Shown here: one piece after another, positions 54,980-64,000 of the stretch
How positions within the stretch are numbered: the first letter of the stretch is position 1
How the letters are laid out: each line of letters starts with the position of its first letter
Source of the DNA: Earliella scabrosa
Lineage: Eukaryota; Basidiomycota; Agaricomycetes; Polyporales; Polyporaceae
Length of the DNA: 64,000 nt
NCBI GenBank assembly: GCA_022605405.1
Contig: JABYQQ010000035.1
Coordinates: forward strand, 62,001 to 126,000
Direction of reading: 5' to 3'
The notes under the pieces: model-generated
Database searches by the model: none
The model's input: the letters and a program-made list of their open reading frames with translations, nothing else
Told to the model about the DNA's origin: nothing
Program-made: the position numbers and the translations under genes

Positions 54980-56160
54980 GCCATTCATAGAGCCGCCTCA
55001 ATGTCCGCCTAGTGTGGGATCTGTCCTTCTGGATCGCGGACACCTCCGTGCGAGGATCAACCGTTTGGGTGCGGAGTTCCGGTCTGCATGGAAGGTCGGC
55101 TATTCCTCCGACGCTCCGCGAGTTCATATCCCGCTCACAGCGACTCGAGTAGGTCGCTAACGGGATTCTCCGCTCTCTCCCGCTAGAAGGGGTCGGATCC
55201 GACTAATATGTCACCGCAGCGTGGACTGCCTGCGCCGGCGGCACTCTATTCGAAGTTGGCAGCTACCTAATGTACGTCCGAGGCTCTCAACGCGGACCAC
55301 GAGGAGCTCTTTGCGCCTGCGCTGCATGACCTGCTCGGGCACGGGCAGGGAAGTCCCATGACGCCCGAGGCACCCACACATGATGATGCGCTGAGCGGCG
55401 TCACCGAGGAGGGCTTGAAGGATTCCGGAGCGAGGACACATCGACCAAACTTCCGTTGGATGTGAGCCTACCTGTGATCCATACCGCGAGCCTACTGACC
55501 AGCAGCGTGTCAACCACAGACCAGCGGATTTGCCTCGTGGCGCGATCTAGGCTCCCTTGTATGCCTAACTCAGGTGCTCGCCGCGACAATATTCAATTGG
55601 GTATCTGCCATGTGAGTACAGCCGCGCTTCGTGAGTTCAATCAGGAAATAACCGCATGGCGACAGACCAGGAATCCCAGGCATCTTCCGCGGCTTTCCTC
55701 AAGACCCGTCGACGGCCGTCACTTCTGGTCGCCGATAGTCATCGGCGGATGGGGCTTCATCGACTATTCGCGCCTCCTGATGATCGAAGTGTAGAAGCGG
55801 TGGCGGGGACCAAAAGTGCGTAGCATGGGATGCAGAGTCTAACAGCCTTCCGAGTTCCGTGCCCTCCGCGATGTGCAGGCTATTAACCTGAAACGCTCAG
55901 GCACGTCGCCTTCCTGGAACATCGTCGGAGCGGTGGGCTTCACGGTGTGCGGTGCCCTCGGGTACGTTTCTCTGTCTTCTTCCAAGGCGAGCCAAATAGA
56001 CCATGATGGACGGTCGTGTGGTCCCGCTGTGATTCTTTAGGCAACGTGATTGCTTGTGGTCAACTACCAGAGCGTCCTGTCCACCTTCTAGGCCTCCCGT
56101 GCGTTCTTGATCGGGAGCGTCATTCAATTGTGGCAGTCTCTTTGGCGGGACGATCGTGTT
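54980..56160 (+). pseudogene. Decayed gene for a multi-pass integral membrane protein
   Basis: Fragments of one protein occur in order on the plus strand: LNVRLVWDLSFWIAD (about 55000), TAAWTACAGGTLFEVGSYLM (about 55210-55270), LNADHEELFAPALHDLLGHG, LGSLVCLTQVLAATIFNWVS (about 55550-55610), HFWSPIVIGGWGFIDYSRLL (about 55720-55785), SWNIVGAVGFTVCGALG (about 55915-55960) and FLIGSVIQLWQSLWR (about 56105-56150). Similar transmembrane proteins of unknown function, with a C-terminal SVIQLW-LWR segment, are common in Agaricomycetes as far as I recall. At least three in-frame stops break it: TAA 55204-55206, TAG 55792-55794 and TAG 56089-56091. The first two sit where Gln would fit and the third where Trp would fit, all one C-to-T or G-to-A change away. 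Several donor sites also look damaged. Confidence 0.6.
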
Positions 56161-56915
56161 TCATAAGTATGTCTAGTTTCATCCGGGAAGTGCAATCACA
56201 TGTGGGGGTGGAGGACGAAGAAACATTCTTACTGGACTTGACACAGTGGACGTGATGCATGGAAAGGACGTAAGCTGGACGTAACCACCAGCGGTCTCAA
56301 TATGCAGCACATGTATGGTCTGTATGTCTGAGTGACGGCCAACTCACCAGATGCGCCCGGAGACTATATAGCGGTCAATCTAAGCTACTATTCAAACTAG
56401 AAAGTGAACGACTCATCAGGTGCCGATGGTATTGATGAAGTCATGTCTGACAATCATATTGGGGTGGACGCACCGAAGCTGACGCAAGACAACTCAGAAA
56501 GTACTTGGCGGTGCTCACTGTATGTCAAAATCCACGTCAGAATTTATTTGGAGCGACCGTTTAGTTTGTCGCCACTACTGCCAGCCAGCCTTGGTGCAGT
56601 GGTCTCAGAGAAGGTTGTGCGATAATGAGGTACTGATGAGGTTACTCAAGCAATAAAAATCCCATATACGTGTCGGTCGCTGAGACCCACATGCAGCTAC
56701 AGTGCAGAAACCAGATACTAATAGGTCCGTATGTTTTGGTGAATCGTGATGGGAGGAGGAAAGTCGCTTGAGGATGACTAAGCATTGTTGGGCGCCAAGG
56801 GTCCCCTAGATAGACGCCTGAGTGCGAGACGCGGAGTGCGATTGTTTCAGGCTGCTCAGACCGACCACCTCCTCCTCCATACAACCCGTCTCTCCACGAC
56901 ATATACACGCGCACG
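56161..56915. other. Intergenic upstream of the myosin light chain gene
   Basis: 755 bp; should contain the light-chain promoter. Short frames only; no repeat or RNA gene recognised. Confidence 0.5.
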
Positions 56916-57823
56916 ATGGTGAGCTGTTTAGTCCTATCTGCGATTACGCGAGGAACTAATCCATGCTGTCGTGAAACAGAGCGATAACGCAGGTACGCCA
57001 TCCTCGGCTGCCTCCCTCTACGAACGGTGTATTAACGGACGGATCGCGGGACGGAACAGAGTACAAGGAGGCCTTTGCGCTGTTTGACAAGAAGGGGACG
57101 GGCGCGGTGCCACGAGAAGTACTGGGCGACCTGCTCCGGGCACTAGGGCAGAACCCTACACAGGCCGAGGTTGCAGACATTGTTGCAGCAGCTCCCCGTG
57201 AAGGTGCGTAATTTATGTTTTTGTGTCCGCTTTCCAGGCTCATCTTCGTCTTCAATGCGTACGTGTGGGTGGGGTTGTGCTTGTATTGGGCGTGGTGCTG
57301 GAATGCTTCATGTGGGACATGGTGGAATGCGCGTGGTGGATCTGGGTGGCGGGGATTGGATCGGGTGCAGTCGACTACAAGACCTTCCTCACGATCCTCA
57401 ACCGACCAGACGGCTTCAAGCCTGCAGGAACACCTGGTACGTTTGTTCCTGTCCATCTACCTTGTTCGACGTCTCGCATGCTCGCCGCCCGCACCTCATC
57501 TCCGTCCATCCCCATCGCGCGCGGTATTGATGATTGGATATTGACATGCGCTTTCAGAGGAGTTCATTCGTGGCTTCCAGGTGTTCGACAAGGAGGGCAA
57601 CGGATTCATTGGTGCGGGCGAGCTGCGGTACGTGCTCACACAGCTCGGGGAGAAGATGACGGACGAGGAGGTGGACGAGCTGCTCAAGGGCGCGCAGATC
57701 GGGCCGTACGTTCCATTTCCATTCCTGCTTCGCACGTTCATCCAATTAACTACCGTCTGGTCGTGGTACAGAGACGGCAACGTCAACTATGAGTCGTTCG
57801 TGCGCACAATCCTCAGCCAGTGA
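56916..57823 (+). CDS. Myosin essential light chain, Cdc4/calmodulin family
   Basis: Six exons (56916-56918, 56980-56992, 57060-57203, 57371-57436, 57558-57705, 57772-57823) give 141 residues; each junction is in phase. Exon 1 contributes only the ATG. EF-hand-like units: [20 protein letters not shown] (degenerate loop), [40 protein letters not shown] (the best calcium loop) and [16 protein letters not shown] at the end. [17 protein letters not shown] and [19 protein letters not shown] are diagnostic of fungal essential light chains rather than calmodulin. The protein binds IQ motifs of type II myosin and is needed for the cytokinetic ring. Introns 1, 2, 3 and 4 are 61, 67, 167 and 121 nt. 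Confidence 0.9.
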
Positions 57824-58435
57824 TCTGCGATGGGGTCGTGGGCGAAGCTGTGGCCATAAGTGTAATGATACCATTGTTGACATTGTCCTGCCTGTTGTCT
57901 TTTCTATTGACCCGAATGCTCACGAGCTAGCTACGCGACTCTCCGACCCGACCTTGGTCCAGCTTTAAAGGTGATGAGCTGCGCTTATCTCAAGATTCGC
58001 CTCTGAATCTTCCTCACGTCCGGCATCCCCTTCACGATCAAGATCGATAGTCGCCCAGTCCGACTCGCCCTTGGTCAATGACTCTTGACGGTTATTGTCT
58101 AGGGATAAGAGGATCTCGCAACTCCACCACGCTTCTATGCAGTTCACAGCCTGGTGATCTTTGCGATGTTGGGTATGTATGTACATGTGTTACGAGCGTT
58201 CCATGGAACGCCCATCGAGGGGTCCCATGCGCTCTGTGCGTACGAGGGGCGAGGACAGCATATGAGACAGTGAACGCTTGCCTGGTAGTACCAGGCTGTG
58301 CGCGATTAAACTGGGAGCATAAACAGCGACGATAGCGATCAGAGCGGAGGCGAGTGAATGGTCGAGTCAAGGGTATGTATGCACAAGGCGCGGCGGCCTA
58401 TCGAAGGCTGGTTCCGCCTGGAATGGTGAATGCGC
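57824..58435. other. Convergent 3' intergenic region
   Basis: 612 bp between the light-chain and GH128 genes; no gene or repeat seen. Confidence 0.5.
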
Positions 58436-59499
58436 TCACGCAGACGCGTACGCCTGTCCAAGAGGCGTGAGGCTCGTGTCCTCTTTCACGAGGTTGTCGA
58501 CGGCAGTCATGAACCACGCAAAGTGCGTGACAGACCCGAGGCCGTTCAGGTAAGGCACGATCTCGCGCAGGAACGCCTGCTGCTGCTCGAGCGAGCCCGC
58601 GGCGCCGAACTCGGTGACGAGCGTCGGCCGCTTGTAGCGCGTCCCGAGGTCGGCGATGTAGTTCTTGTAGTACCCGATGTTCGTGGCCGAGTCGTAGATG
58701 TGCGCCGCGATCGCGTCGACCGTGCACCCGAGCTTGTCGCACTCGGTCAGGAAGGAGTCCATCCAGCCCGTGCCCATCGCCGGCGGAGGGCCGTTCGTGA
58801 TCGCGGGCGAGACGAGCGTCGCGCGGCCCGCGAAGGGCTGCATGAACTCCATCCACTGTCGTGCGGCGTCGACCGGGCTGGTGTTCGACTGCGTCGACAG
58901 GTCGGGCTCGTTGATGCTAGGGCATGATTTGGCGTGGCGGCAGGGGTGAGAAGCGTGCCAGAAGGATCACGGTTGGAGCGCGCGGCAACTTACAAGAGGA
59001 GGTGGGTAGCGCCATTCGCAATCGCTGCGTTGGCATTGGCCTTCCACTGGGTGCTGTGCTCGGGGGCGGCGCTCCAAAGCATCGGGAAGAAGGTCACGCC
59101 GGCAGGGATACTGCCGTCATGAGCAGAGTCCCAGTTGTAGGCCCACGAGACCTCTCTGTAAACGCGGTGAGTGCGCTACTTGGTGCTCGGAGAGAGTATG
59201 AACGCACTTGGAGTTGAAGTTCCTGGTCAAGGTTGCGTTGTTGAACGACAGACCGCGTTTGATGCCGCCCGCAGGAGGAGCTGGAGGAGGGGGCGTTGCA
59301 GGGCTGCGGGTCAGATCAGCCGGTGAGCATATAATTACATGAGCATGAGCGAGTGAAAGACGTACGTCTCAGTAGGTGCAGGGGCAGGGGGGACAGGCGT
59401 GGCGGACGGGCCACGGCGCACCCTCTGGATACCATGACCGTAGCCGAGTGCAGAGGTAGCGAGGAGCGCGATGGTGAGGAAGGAGGTGAAGGACTTCAT
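58436..59499 (-). CDS. Secreted GH128-type beta-1,3-glucanase (glycosyl hydrolase catalytic core, Asl1-like)
   Basis: Exons 59366-59499, 59208-59303, 58994-59155 and 58436-58916 sum to 873 nt, 290 residues, all in phase. A signal peptide (MKSFTSFLTIALLATSALG) is followed by a short basic and then proline-rich linker. The catalytic domain starts KRGLSFNN; conserved blocks are SWAYNWDSAHDGSIPAGVTF, FFPMLWSA, FINEPDLSTQSNTSP (acid/base Glu in NEPD), CTVDAIAAHIYD and RPTLVTEFGA (nucleophile Glu in TEFG), then HFAWFMTAVDN. This is the GH128 family that cleaves beta-1,3-glucan; in mushrooms such enzymes act on their own cell wall during development. All catalytic residues are present, so it should be active outside the cell. 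Confidence 0.88.
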
Positions 59500-60939
59500 G
59501 GTGATATTTGTTGTTGGCTCTCGGCCGATAAGAAGGGTTCAGAACGAGTGTGCGGTGTAACGAGAGAATGTGGGGCGGAATCGACTGATTATATAGGTTC
59601 GTGAAGTCCTAGACGTCAGCGAACAGAGACTGAATTGGGTCACCAGAAAAGACAGAGGTGGTGGAGGAGCGGGCGAAAGTTCAGGTTCAACGAGGACAGG
59701 ATCCAAAGGGGCGGAACGGTGACGAGTGGTGCCTTTTATTTTGGGCATACGCGCGCACGTTCCCAGCAGGACAGCGTCCGAGCCCGGGTCCGGTGAAGCA
59801 ACCCTGGGCGCTGCGGTCTATGCACTTGGTTCCCGGCGGCGACGTCGATAAGATTCCAGGGCCATGTTGGATACCCTTGGATACCGCTCTAGTCCTCCTG
59901 TTGCTATGATGGATTAGCCAGACCAACAACTGCGGTTGCCAAGCTGTCGGTTTGTTGCCTTTTAAGTTTCAGCAATTATTAGTTCGTCATGCGTTGCAAA
60001 GCACATACGCGACGAGATTAATCGCATGCTTCCATACGCCGGCTGCGCCTCATCGTTCTCGTTCGGGCTCGCTTTTTGCCTGTTGAAAGAGGTTGTAACT
60101 CGGCGCAAAGCAACACGATGGGGTGACTTATTTCGGGAATGCTGATGACAGCACTGACCTCTCTGAAGCCGCCTGGCGTCATCGTGGTTGCGATATGAGT
60201 TATCTTCAGGCACACCAGCGCCCCCAGGCGCCCGCCGTTGCGGAATATTTAGGCTCTCGGACTTCCTTGAACTTCCGTTCGACAATGAAAACTTTCCCAC
60301 AACGCCCGGGGCCGCGCGGTAAACGCGTCATAACCTGTCGTTGTAGGTATTGCCGACGGCGTTGGGTGCATTGAGTCGTGTGCTGGCCTGCATGGTTGTT
60401 GCCTCGCCTGGGATGACCGTGCACGTCTCGACGTCACTGCGCTCATACATAGCTTCAGACTAAGGAGCAGAAGCCTGAGTATGCCCGCCTGGCCATACGA
60501 TCCATGTGCGTATCATCGTCTTGTGATGTTTCGAACCAACCTGATGATGCCTGACTCTGCTTGCATGACAGTGTGGAACCAAAATCCTCTTGTAATCACG
60601 ATGGTCAGATCTGTTCACTATCCATTAGCGCTGGCAACTTCTGCGTCTACCATATACTCACCTTGTATGCTAGAGCGTTTCTCAGTGTTGCGTAGGCCGT
60701 CTCTGCCACAATCGCCACGATACGAGTAACGATAGCCTGAGAAAGTACCTGGAAGGCAAACCTCGCAGAGCCGTACAGACGCCGACACGGCCAAGAGTGC
60801 GGCTCGAGCGCTTGAGTTGCGCATATGATGACGATGATACGATCACATAGCAGCAAATATAGCAGCCAGTGGCAGCCACATTGCGCAGAGGCTCAGCCAC
60901 ATGCACAGATCGACACCAACTTCCTGCCATTGTTGACTC
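59500..60939. other. Intergenic, no supported gene
   Basis: 1.44 kb between the GH128 start and the 3' end of HET gene 2. Contains the GH128 promoter region. Frames such as 60123-60374 (plus) and 59962-60300 (minus) overlap and lack conserved motifs. Confidence 0.5.
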
Positions 60940-62934
60940 CTATGGCAGCTCCAATACAGGATGGTCGTTCACCTCAATGGCCACGACCAGTACAGAGTTG
61001 GCACCTCGCGCATCTGCCTGGCTTGCCACCCGAACGTGGACCCTTGGACCGCCGGGGAGGTCGAACGTGCGATAGCGGTCCCATACGAAGGTCTCCTCGC
61101 GATCGAGCTCCCAATGTTCTCCAGGAGATACGGACGGGGACCATGTGGTAATGGGAATTCTCGGGCAAGAGGGTGACGAATCCGAGAGGGTTCGCGAGGG
61201 TTCCGCGGAGGAGGTGCTGGCTTGCCTTACAGGATCTACCTCGGCCCATACTGACCCGTCAGTGCCGTCGGCGCAGAGACCAAACAGGATACGGAAGCCG
61301 TCCAGACAGGTGGGTCCGTTGGCACTCTCAGCGGATAAGTCATGCTGACGGAGAAAAGTGTAGGAAAGAGTGTCTTGCGAGGACTGAAGGAGCGTCATGG
61401 GACGTCTCTTCTTGACAGTGGAAGCGATCGGGCCGTCGCATGTGTAGCCTCGCGAGCTGAGGCCTCCCAACACGAACGATGGTATGACGATGCGGACGCC
61501 GTGCGAAGGGGATGGTTTCGGTAGTATCTGTTCAGGCCGCAGCTTCTTCTCTGGGACGGCGTCCTGCGCGATGTACACCGTCTGCCACAAGGTTTGCCAG
61601 TCAAGGACCGTGTCAGCGGCGATGAGATCATATAGGGTCGGGGTGACGTCGATGTATCGACCATACCGAAGGTCGCCGTGCATCGACGGGGCTCCGACAT
61701 GTACCACATGGGATCCCTGTGGACGCCGCAGAATGAGGCCGATGAGCTTAGCCTCGCTTCGAGAAGCACATGAAAGCAAGGCCAGAAATACGTCCTCGGG
61801 AGACCGGTCGATAAGGCCTGAGTCAGCGCCCGAACAGTCGCCTTCGAGGAGAGACGCGGGCAGGGGTACGATGGGAAGGTGCGCACGAATTCCATAGCTT
61901 GTGGCCGTAAACTCTGGAAGCGTGTATAGCTGCGCATAATCGCCGTATGACGCTTAGTAGTCCGCACGGACAGGGACACGAAGCAGAGACTTACTCACCA
62001 TGCGGGAAGAGCTTGTCAGGAGCTCCTGCCTAGACTGCGTCACCAGCATCTCGAGTGCGTTGATGAAGCGGGTATAAGGAACAACTTGAGGAACGGAGGA
62101 GGGCTTCTGACGCCGGAAACATGCGGGCGAGGATGCTAGTAGGTTGGACTCTCCTCCCGATCCTCTAGACGAGCTATCACTGCAACGACAGAGCGTCGAG
62201 GAGGGCAGGAGGGGTGTGCCCCACAGAAAGAGTGTCTGGTCCGGAGAGGTCCGCATTATAGCCTCCTGTAAACGGCGGAAGGCGCTTAGGCCTTCCCCGT
62301 AGATGACAGGGATATTGACGTTGAATATTCCCATGAGACAGTAAGCCTCGTCCTCGAGTCTGGTGGTCTGGCGGCTGGACGCCCACGACATTCGCTCTGC
62401 GACGGATACCGAGGAGAGGTCCCCATGTCTGAGAATGTCTCGATGGACGCCCGTGGCTTCTTCCAGGAGGGGCGCCAGGAAGTTCTTGTTTCCGATGAAC
62501 TCCCATTCAGCGGAGAGGAAGCGGACTTCGGTGGGGGCAAGGAGTTCCTGCAAGGTCCAGCCTCTGGTATGCCAGCGACTGCGTTTGAAGGCCGCGACGT
62601 GTTCGACCATGCTGTCGGCCTTCCGGACGTCCGCAAGGTACGCATAGCAGACGGTCGAGCGGGCGTACCAAGCGAACATCGAGTTGATCGCCTCAGAGAG
62701 CTCGGTGCTGTTCGTCTTGTCGATGCAGCAAGTATCGATCCAGATCCACTCGAAGCCGTCCTCTGCGGCATACTTGCAAGCGTCAACGATTTTGATGCTG
62801 AGACGACGGACGCTCGCCTGGATATTTTGGAACGTGGTCTCGTTTGCTTCCCACACGTGCGATAGAATGGCGTACTGTCCTGGAGGATAGGCAAAGTGCA
62901 TCAGACGGAGGTGTGCTGTATTCAGTAGCCACAT
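60940..62934 (-). CDS. HET-domain protein 2 (heterokaryon incompatibility type)
   Basis: Exon 1 (61995-62934) and exon 2 (60940-61952) join through a 42-nt intron (GTAAGT donor chosen over the nearby GTGAGT because only it keeps frame), giving 650 residues. HET signatures: MWLLNT start, YAILSHVWEANETTFQN, WIWIDTCCIDKTNSTELSEA, FAWYARSTVCYAYLADVR, RWHTRGWTLQELLAPTEV, SWASSRQTTRLEDEAYCLMG and VIYGEG. The C-terminal half (IRAHLPIVPLPASLLEGD ..., VLDWQTLWQTVYIAQDAVPE) parallels that of HET protein 1 but is diverged. WEANE replaces the usual WG-E after SHV. Expected role is non-self recognition leading to cell death, by family analogy only. Confidence 0.87.
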
Positions 62935-63570
62935 TGCGCTCGCGTCGGGACGCGGTGATGGATGTCGATGAGAGTCGAGACGACGCGGTGATTGACGCGC
63001 ACGGACCCCGATTCTGTGCGAGCTTGACGTCTCACAGCACCACTCCGCAACGTCCACCCAAAATTATACTCGTACATTCCTCGCGTAGTAGGGTACATGG
63101 TGGGTGGGTTTTCTGTTTTCTATGTCCAAGCAAAATGAAGCAACGACGGGGAACGGTAGAAGTTGTACGTAAGTAATCTGGAACGGAGGCGAAGGATAAA
63201 TAGAGAATAAAAACGAAGAGGCAAGTGTGTGTGTGTGTGGTTTTATGGTATAGTTGGAAGGAACGACAAGGAAGCAGAACGTGTATGGGTTTTCTGATAT
63301 ACTTGGAAGGCGAAAGTTGAAGATAAATAATGTGAATCGGCACCACGGGAAGGAGAGGAGATCGGAAGGTGACTGATGGACGGCGGAGGAGGGGGTGTAT
63401 GACGGTGGATGAGATAGGAGCAATACGAGTAAGCGATAGCATAGAAACGAACAAACAGCGAAGGAAGAGAAAAGGGATCGGATCGTCACAAGCTTGCCAG
63501 AAGTACTAGGACGGTTGCGGCGCCGGATGAGGGGAGAGGAGGCTCGAAGGTGAGTGCACGCGTCGCGAGT
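62935..63570. other. Intergenic region with a short (TG)n microsatellite
   Basis: 636 bp. The span 63226-63239 is TG-rich (TGTGTGTGTGTGTGG). The stretch is the promoter side of HET gene 2 and the 3' side of the edge gene; no gene seen. Confidence 0.5.
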
Positions 63571-64000
63571 TCATTCGAGCAGGTCCATCCTCGCCCCGTT
63601 TGAGGCATCCCGGCGACGCGTGCGTTTGACGCCAAGGCAAGACCACCACGACTTGATGTGCTGCACGAAGTTCAGCCAAGGACTACGCTCCGGTGGAGGG
63701 TTAGAGCGCGTGCTTGAGTTGGACCCTCGGCTGAAGGAAGACGACGTCGAGCTAAGTTGGCTCGACATGGAAGAGGTCGACGAGAGGGTAGATGTGCTGC
63801 TACTGCTCCGAGAGTCGATACCCGATGGAGCGTTCCCGAGGTCGACGGAAAAGAACATGGCGTCGTCCAGCTCGGCCTCCTTCACGGACTCTGACGGCGA
63901 CTCTTGCGCAGTCGCCATAATCCCAAACGCGTCCCACGCGCACGCCATATTGGCATCGCGCGCTTGGACGACCTCCGCCCCCGAGCCCAACTGGGTGCTC
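63571..64000 (-). CDS. Serine-rich protein, 3' part (5' beyond window)
   Basis: The minus-strand frame is open from the window edge to a stop at 63571. It reads AEVVQARDANMACAWDAFGI, MATAQESPSESVKEAELDDA, then a long serine/threonine run (SSSSTSTLSSTSSMSSQLSS) and a basic end WWSCLGVKRTRRRDASNG ending MDLLE. The charged, low-complexity tail suggests the disordered C-terminus of a larger protein. No domain visible in this part, so no function is assigned. Confidence 0.5.
   Translation of the reverse strand, partial: STQLGSGAEVVQARDANMACAWDAFGIMATAQESPSESVKEAELDDAMFFSVDLGNAPSGIDSRSSSSTSTLSSTSSMSSQLSSTSSSFSRGSNSSTRSNPPPERSPWLNFVQHIKSWWSCLGVKRTRRRDASNGARMDLLE

Overview
The window looks like the nuclear genome of an Agaricomycete (mushroom-forming basidiomycete). 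Genes are interrupted by many 43-60 nt GT-AG introns with CTNAN-type branch points. The gene content includes KDZ transposons with a TET/JBP dioxygenase, HET-domain proteins, F-box-like expansions, a GH128 glucanase and a PLA2c phospholipase. The exact genus cannot be read from the sequence. Splice junctions were placed by hand from donor, branch and acceptor signals plus reading-frame continuity, without transcripts.

Layout. 0-8 kb: 3' end of ribonucleotide reductase large subunit, a small acidic protein, a divergent protein kinase, a gene-poor GC-rich stretch with repeats, and an F-box-like gene. 8.3-25.3 kb: a block with four minus-strand accessory genes (A-D), a divergently transcribed Kyakuja/Dileera/Zisupton (KDZ) transposase with a CxC2-type Cys cluster, and a TET/JBP-type 2-oxoglutarate dioxygenase. 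This is the best candidate for the unusual system: a giant DNA transposon travelling with an enzyme class that oxidises 5-methylcytosine. Two hAT-type MITEs sit, one inserted in the target-site duplication of the other, inside a KDZ transposase intron.

25.9-37.6 kb: a second F-box-like gene, a complete 5,355-bp hAT element (17-bp TIRs, 8-bp TSD, 11-exon transposase broken by one stop codon, plus a second gene), a 194-bp-period minisatellite invaded by a further copy of one MITE, a third F-box-like gene, a 54-bp palindromic element also present at 2.5 kb, and two hypothetical genes. The F-box-like and palindrome copies lie in mirrored order on the two sides of the transposon-rich core.

37.9-64 kb: mostly conserved core genes. 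These are a membrane-anchored PLA2c phospholipase, HET protein 1, mitochondrial ribosomal protein uS4m (Nam9) divergent from gamma-tubulin complex component GCP2, a glutathione S-transferase, a decayed integral-membrane-protein gene, myosin essential light chain (Cdc4 type), a secreted GH128 glucanase, HET protein 2, and the 3' part of a serine-rich protein running off the edge.
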